DNA from: Arthrobacter sp. B3I4
GTDB lineage: Bacteria; Actinomycetota; Actinomycetes; Actinomycetales; Micrococcaceae
NCBI RefSeq assembly: GCF_030816855.1
Contig: NZ_JAUSYK010000001.1
Coordinates: forward strand, 1,674,001-1,738,000
Reading direction: 5' to 3'
Length of the DNA stretch: 64,000 bases
The translations under genes and the position numbers were made by a program. Under the pieces are notes generated by a model. The model was not told where the DNA came from. It saw only the letters and a list, made by a program, of their open reading frames with translations, and made no database searches. Shown here piece after piece: positions 60,764 through 64,000 of the stretch (position 1 is the stretch's first letter; each line of letters opens with the position of its first letter).

Positions 60764-60769
60764 ATTCTA
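60764..60769 (-). promoter_or_regulatory. -10 element, leaderless SH3-like gene promoter
   Basis: Minus-strand TAGAAT, then AGCGAG, then GTG at 60757. Confidence 0.6.
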
Positions 60770-60922
60770 GGTCCGCGGCGCCCGGGGTCACCGACCAGGT
60801 TCCGTCCGGCTAGGTTCGCGGGATGAGCCGGGGAGATAATAGGCTGAGCAGTGAGAAGCCCGGCGCTCAGGCCGGCGGCAACAACCGGCGGAGCCCGGAA
60901 CCAACGTGGAGAGGCCAGGGAC

Positions 60923-61249
60923 GTGACGTACGTAATCGCGCAGCCGTGTGTAGATGTTAAAGACAAGGCCTGTATTGAAGAGTGCCCCGTCGACTGCATC
61001 TACGAAGGTGAGCGTTCGCTGTACATTCACCCCGACGAGTGCGTGGACTGCGGAGCCTGTGAGCCGGTGTGCCCGGTGGAGGCGATCTACTACGAGGACG
61101 ACACCCCGGAGGAATGGGCCGATTACTACAAGGCCAACGTGGAGTTCTTCGATGTGCTCGGCTCCCCGGGCGGCGCAGCCAAGATCGGCAATACCCACAC
61201 CGACCACCCCATGATTGCCGCCCTGCCGCCGCAGAACCAAGACCACTAG
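60923..61249 (+). CDS. fdxA: Seven-iron ferredoxin
   Basis: 108 residues from a GTG with AGGG upstream. N-terminal cluster cysteines in QPCVDVKDKACIEECPVDCI (3Fe-4S site) and ECVDCGACEPVCPVEAIYYE (4Fe-4S site), followed by the C-terminal actinobacterial extension. Electron carrier of the FdxA type. It lies 12 bases upstream of dapC, an arrangement conserved in actinobacteria. Confidence 0.94.
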   Translation: MTYVIAQPCVDVKDKACIEECPVDCIYEGERSLYIHPDECVDCGACEPVCPVEAIYYEDDTPEEWADYYKANVEFFDVLGSPGGAAKIGNTHTDHPMIAALPPQNQDH

Positions 61250-61261
61250 GGCGGCGCGACG

Positions 61262-62410
61262 GTGACTTCTGCGGTGCGCAGCTTCGGCCTCAGCCTGCCC
61301 GACTACCCGTGGGAAGCGATGGCGCCCTATCTCGCGCGGGCCGCGGCCCATCCCGGCGGGGCCGCGAACCTCTCCATCGGCACCCCGGTCGACGACACCC
61401 CGGCACTGGTCCAGGAGGCGCTCCGGGCGGCGGCCAACGCGCCTGGCTATCCCACGGTGCACGGCACGCCCGCCCTCCGGGAAGCGATCGCGGCCTGGTT
61501 CGACCGCCGCCGCGGCGTGCCCGGACTCGACCCGCAGCACGTGATGCCCACCGTCGGGTCCAAGGAACTCGTGGCCTGGCTGCCGTTCCTGCTCGGACTC
61601 AAGCCCGGGGACGTCGTCGTCCGCCCCAGCGTCGCGTACCCCACGTACGACATCGGGGCCAGTTTCGTCGGCGCCGAGCATGTCGCCGCCGACGATTTGG
61701 ACGAACTCGACGCCGGGACCCGCTCGCGCGTCCGGCTCATCTGGGTTAACTCCCCGGCCAACCCCACCGGCAGTGTCCGAGACGCGGAATCGCTGCAGCG
61801 GATCGTCGCCCAGGCCCGAGAGCTCGGGGCCGTGGTCGCCTCCGACGAGTGCTACGCGGAACTGGGCTGGGACGAATGGGACGCCCAGCGCGGCGGGACA
61901 CCGGTCCCCAGCATCCTGGACCCCCGCGTCGCCGGCGGCTCCCATGAAGGACTCCTGGCGGTCTACTCGCTGAGCAAGCAGTCCAACCTGGCCGGCTACC
62001 GCGCCGCCTTCGTGGCCGGCGACGGCGCGCTGATGGCCAACCTGGTCAACAGCCGCAAGCATGCCGGCATGATCGTGCCCTACCCGGTGCAGGAGGCCAT
62101 GCGGGTGGCGCTCGGCGACGACGCGCACGTGGCGGCCCAAAAGGACCTGTACCGGGGGCGCCGTGAACGGATCGTGCCGGCGCTGGAAAGCTTCGGCCTG
62201 ACCATCCACGAGTCCCGCGCCGGACTTTACCTCTGGGCCACTGCCGGGGAGCCGACCTGGGATACCGTCGGCCGGCTCGCGGACCGCGGCATCGTCGTCG
62301 GCCCCGGAGTCTTTTACGGCGATGCGGGCAACGGCTTCATTCGGGTGGCCCTGACCGCCACGGACGAACGGATTGACGCCGCCGTCGGGCGCCTAGCTAC
62401 GGGACCGTAG
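61262..62410 (+). CDS. dapC: Succinyldiaminopimelate aminotransferase
   Basis: 382 residues, class I aminotransferase. SIGTPVDDTP, TVHGTPALREAIAAWF, VMPTVGSKELVAWLPFLLGL, VNSPANPTGSV, ASDECYAELGW and the PLP lysine in YSLSKQSNLAGYRAAF. Adjacent fdxA supports assignment to the lysine/DAP pathway (N-succinyl-L,L-DAP:2-oxoglutarate aminotransferase). GTG start 12 bases after fdxA, so the two are co-transcribed. Confidence 0.9.
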   Translation: MTSAVRSFGLSLPDYPWEAMAPYLARAAAHPGGAANLSIGTPVDDTPALVQEALRAAANAPGYPTVHGTPALREAIAAWFDRRRGVPGLDPQHVMPTVGSKELVAWLPFLLGLKPGDVVVRPSVAYPTYDIGASFVGAEHVAADDLDELDAGTRSRVRLIWVNSPANPTGSVRDAESLQRIVAQARELGAVVASDECYAELGWDEWDAQRGGTPVPSILDPRVAGGSHEGLLAVYSLSKQSNLAGYRAAFVAGDGALMANLVNSRKHAGMIVPYPVQEAMRVALGDDAHVAAQKDLYRGRRERIVPALESFGLTIHESRAGLYLWATAGEPTWDTVGRLADRGIVVGPGVFYGDAGNGFIRVALTATDERIDAAVGRLATGP

Positions 62411-62640
62411 CCGCACTGTGATGCGTGCCACATGACGGCTGGTTCGAGGCCCTGAAAAGCCGCCGGATTAGTGCCACCCGCCAACTCCCGGTAGTTTTTA
62501 ACTGACTATCAATGGTGGCTTTCCACAAGAAGGCAGCGCGGCCGTTGGAATCGGTGTCCAGATACAGGTTCCGTGGGCGGCTTCACCAGATGTTGGATCA
62601 AGCTTTCAACAGAGGCCCTGAAGCCTCATGAGGAGAATCC

Positions 62641-63924
62641 ATGACTGAGACCACTAGCGCAACCCTGCGTCATGCGGGCGGGGAGCTCGAGCTTCCGCGC
62701 ATCAAGGTTGTTGAAGGAAACGAAGGTTACGACGTTTCCAAGCTGCTGAAGCAGACCGGCGCCGTTGCTTTTGACCCGGGTTTCATGAACACCGCGGCGA
62801 CCACCTCGGCCATCACCTACATCGATGGCGACGCCGGGATCCTGCGCTACCGCGGCTACCCGATCGAGCAGCTCGCGCAGCACTCCAGCTTCCTGGAGGT
62901 GTCCTACCTGCTGATCTACGGCAACCTGCCGACGCCGGCCGAACTGGAAGCCTTCGACCAGCGGATCCGCCACCACACCCTGCTGCACGAGGAGCTCAAG
63001 GGCTTCTTCAGCGGCTTCCCCCGCGACGCACACCCGATGCCGGTGCTGTCCTCGGCAGTATCCGCGCTGTCCACCTTCTACCAGGACTCGCTGGATCCGT
63101 TCAATGCCGAGCAGGTCGAGGTCTCCACGTACCGGCTGCTGGCCAAGATGCCCGTCATCGCTGCCTACGCCCTGAAGAAGTCCGTCGGCCAGCCGATGCT
63201 GTACCCGGACAACTCCCACAACCTGGTGGAGAACTTCCTGCGCCTGAGCTTCGGTCTGCCCGCCGAGCAGTACGAAGTGGACCCGGTCGTGGCCAAGGCC
63301 CTGGATCTGCTGCTCATCCTGCATGCCGACCATGAGCAGAACTGCTCCACCTCCACGGTCCGGCTGGTGGGCTCGTCCAACGCCAACCTCTTCGCCTCCG
63401 TGTCCGCCGGCATCAACGCCCTCTTCGGACCCGCCCACGGCGGCGCCAACGAGGCCGTGCTCAAGATGCTCCGCCAGATCCAGGCCGACGGCATCAAGCC
63501 CGAGGACTACATGGAGAAGGTCAAGAACAAGGAAGACGGCGTCCGCCTGATGGGCTTCGGGCACCGCGTCTACAAGAACTACGACCCGCGCGCCAAGATC
63601 GTCAAGGCCACCGCGCACGAAATCCTCAGCAAGCTCGGCGGGAACGACGAACTGCTGGAAATCGCGCTCCGCCTCGAGGAAAAGGCCCTGCAGGACGACT
63701 ACTTCATCGAGCGCAAGCTCTACCCGAACGTGGACTTCTACACCGGCCTGATCTACAAGGCCATGGGCTTCCCGGAGAAGATGTTCACCGTGCTCTTCGC
63801 CATCGGCCGCCTGCCGGGCTGGATCGCCCAGTGGCGGGAAATGATCAGCGACCCGAACACCAAGATCGGACGCCCGCGGCAGCTCTACACGGGCGAGCCG
63901 GAACGGAACTACCCTTCCGTCTAG
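62641..63924 (+). CDS. gltA: Citrate synthase, type II
   Basis: 427 residues. AITYIDGDAGILRYRGYPIE (N-terminal signature), LLILHADHEQNCSTSTVRLV, catalytic-site GPAHGGANEAVL and MGFGHRVYKNYDPRA, and FYTGLIYKAMGFP. Catalyses acetyl-CoA plus oxaloacetate to citrate. ATG with AGGAGAA upstream. The preceding ~230 bases hold an AT-rich segment (TAGTTTTTAACTGACTATCA, 62491-62510) that probably contains the promoter; I cannot define -35/-10 elements there. Confidence 0.96.
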   Translation: MTETTSATLRHAGGELELPRIKVVEGNEGYDVSKLLKQTGAVAFDPGFMNTAATTSAITYIDGDAGILRYRGYPIEQLAQHSSFLEVSYLLIYGNLPTPAELEAFDQRIRHHTLLHEELKGFFSGFPRDAHPMPVLSSAVSALSTFYQDSLDPFNAEQVEVSTYRLLAKMPVIAAYALKKSVGQPMLYPDNSHNLVENFLRLSFGLPAEQYEVDPVVAKALDLLLILHADHEQNCSTSTVRLVGSSNANLFASVSAGINALFGPAHGGANEAVLKMLRQIQADGIKPEDYMEKVKNKEDGVRLMGFGHRVYKNYDPRAKIVKATAHEILSKLGGNDELLEIALRLEEKALQDDYFIERKLYPNVDFYTGLIYKAMGFPEKMFTVLFAIGRLPGWIAQWREMISDPNTKIGRPRQLYTGEPERNYPSV

Positions 63925-63938
63925 AGTTCGACCAGACG

Positions 63939-63984
63939 ACGACGCCGGCCGCGCACCCGAAGCAGGGTGCGCGGCCGGCGTCGT
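63939..63984 (+). terminator. gltA terminator
   Basis: ACGACGCCGGCCGCGCACCC (63939-63958) and its exact complement (63965-63984) form a 20-bp stem with a six-base GAAGCA loop; TGTGTT follows. It is the longest perfect hairpin in the window. Confidence 0.92.
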
Positions 63985-64000
63985 TGTGTTGGGGCACTGG

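Noticed and set aside
1..64000. CRISPR arrays, tRNA/rRNA genes and insertion sequences
   Set aside because: No regularly spaced repeats of CRISPR size, no cloverleaf or rRNA-like sequence, and no transposase-like protein found by reading both strands.

Overview
The window is chromosomal DNA from a high-GC actinobacterium, most likely Micrococcaceae of the Arthrobacter/Pseudarthrobacter type. I infer this from codon use, GTG/TTG starts, many apparently leaderless genes, an actinobacterial fdxA-dapC pair and the overall protein sequences. About 54 kb is ordinary core or metabolic DNA. The other ~9.4 kb (29.75-39.18 kb) is a clearly different, lower-GC island.

Layout. 0-5.9 kb: end of a short-chain dehydrogenase, a PT-repeat exported protein, an ABC-F ATPase, a small membrane protein, an AarF/UbiB-family kinase and corA. 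5.9-12.1 kb: three regulator-transporter/enzyme modules (Lrp and MFS; Lrp and a trans-sulfuration-type PLP enzyme; MFS and LysR). 12.2-17.3 kb: nitronate monooxygenase, a sugar kinase, pirin, Nudix, and an RsgA GTPase preceded by a 26-codon leader ORF. 17.6-21.1 kb: a four-gene osmoprotectant ABC operon. 21.2-29.8 kb: aminotransferase, PPK2, xseB/xseA, a membrane protein, ispH, rmuC and ychF.

Island. The 3' end of ychF has been replaced by a recoded copy, and the displaced original 3' end with its terminator lies at 39177-39256. Between them the ychF-end attachment sequence recurs at 30.86, 36.51 and 37.71 kb. This divides the island into four tandem units of about 1.1, 5.65, 1.2 and 1.46 kb. 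An inverted, decayed copy lies at 40.73-40.77 kb. Unit 2 carries a 1340-residue STAND/TPR NTPase divergent from a membrane-anchored DUF4258-KH protein and a 55-residue basic protein, which is a candidate defence module. Unit 4 carries a sugar acetyltransferase and a VOC protein. I see no recombinase gene in any unit.

39.4-64 kb: DUF4188/TetR pair, a methyltransferase, two complete peptide-type ABC transporters (each with a lipoprotein, two permeases and one double ATPase), an SGNH lipoprotein, typA, an ArsR/MFS divergent pair, an SH3-like small protein, fdxA-dapC and gltA, which ends in a 20-bp-stem terminator.

A recurrent regulatory signature is a -10-like hexamer NANNNT placed exactly six bases before ATG/GTG, with no Shine-Dalgarno. 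It marks about a dozen genes as leaderless.
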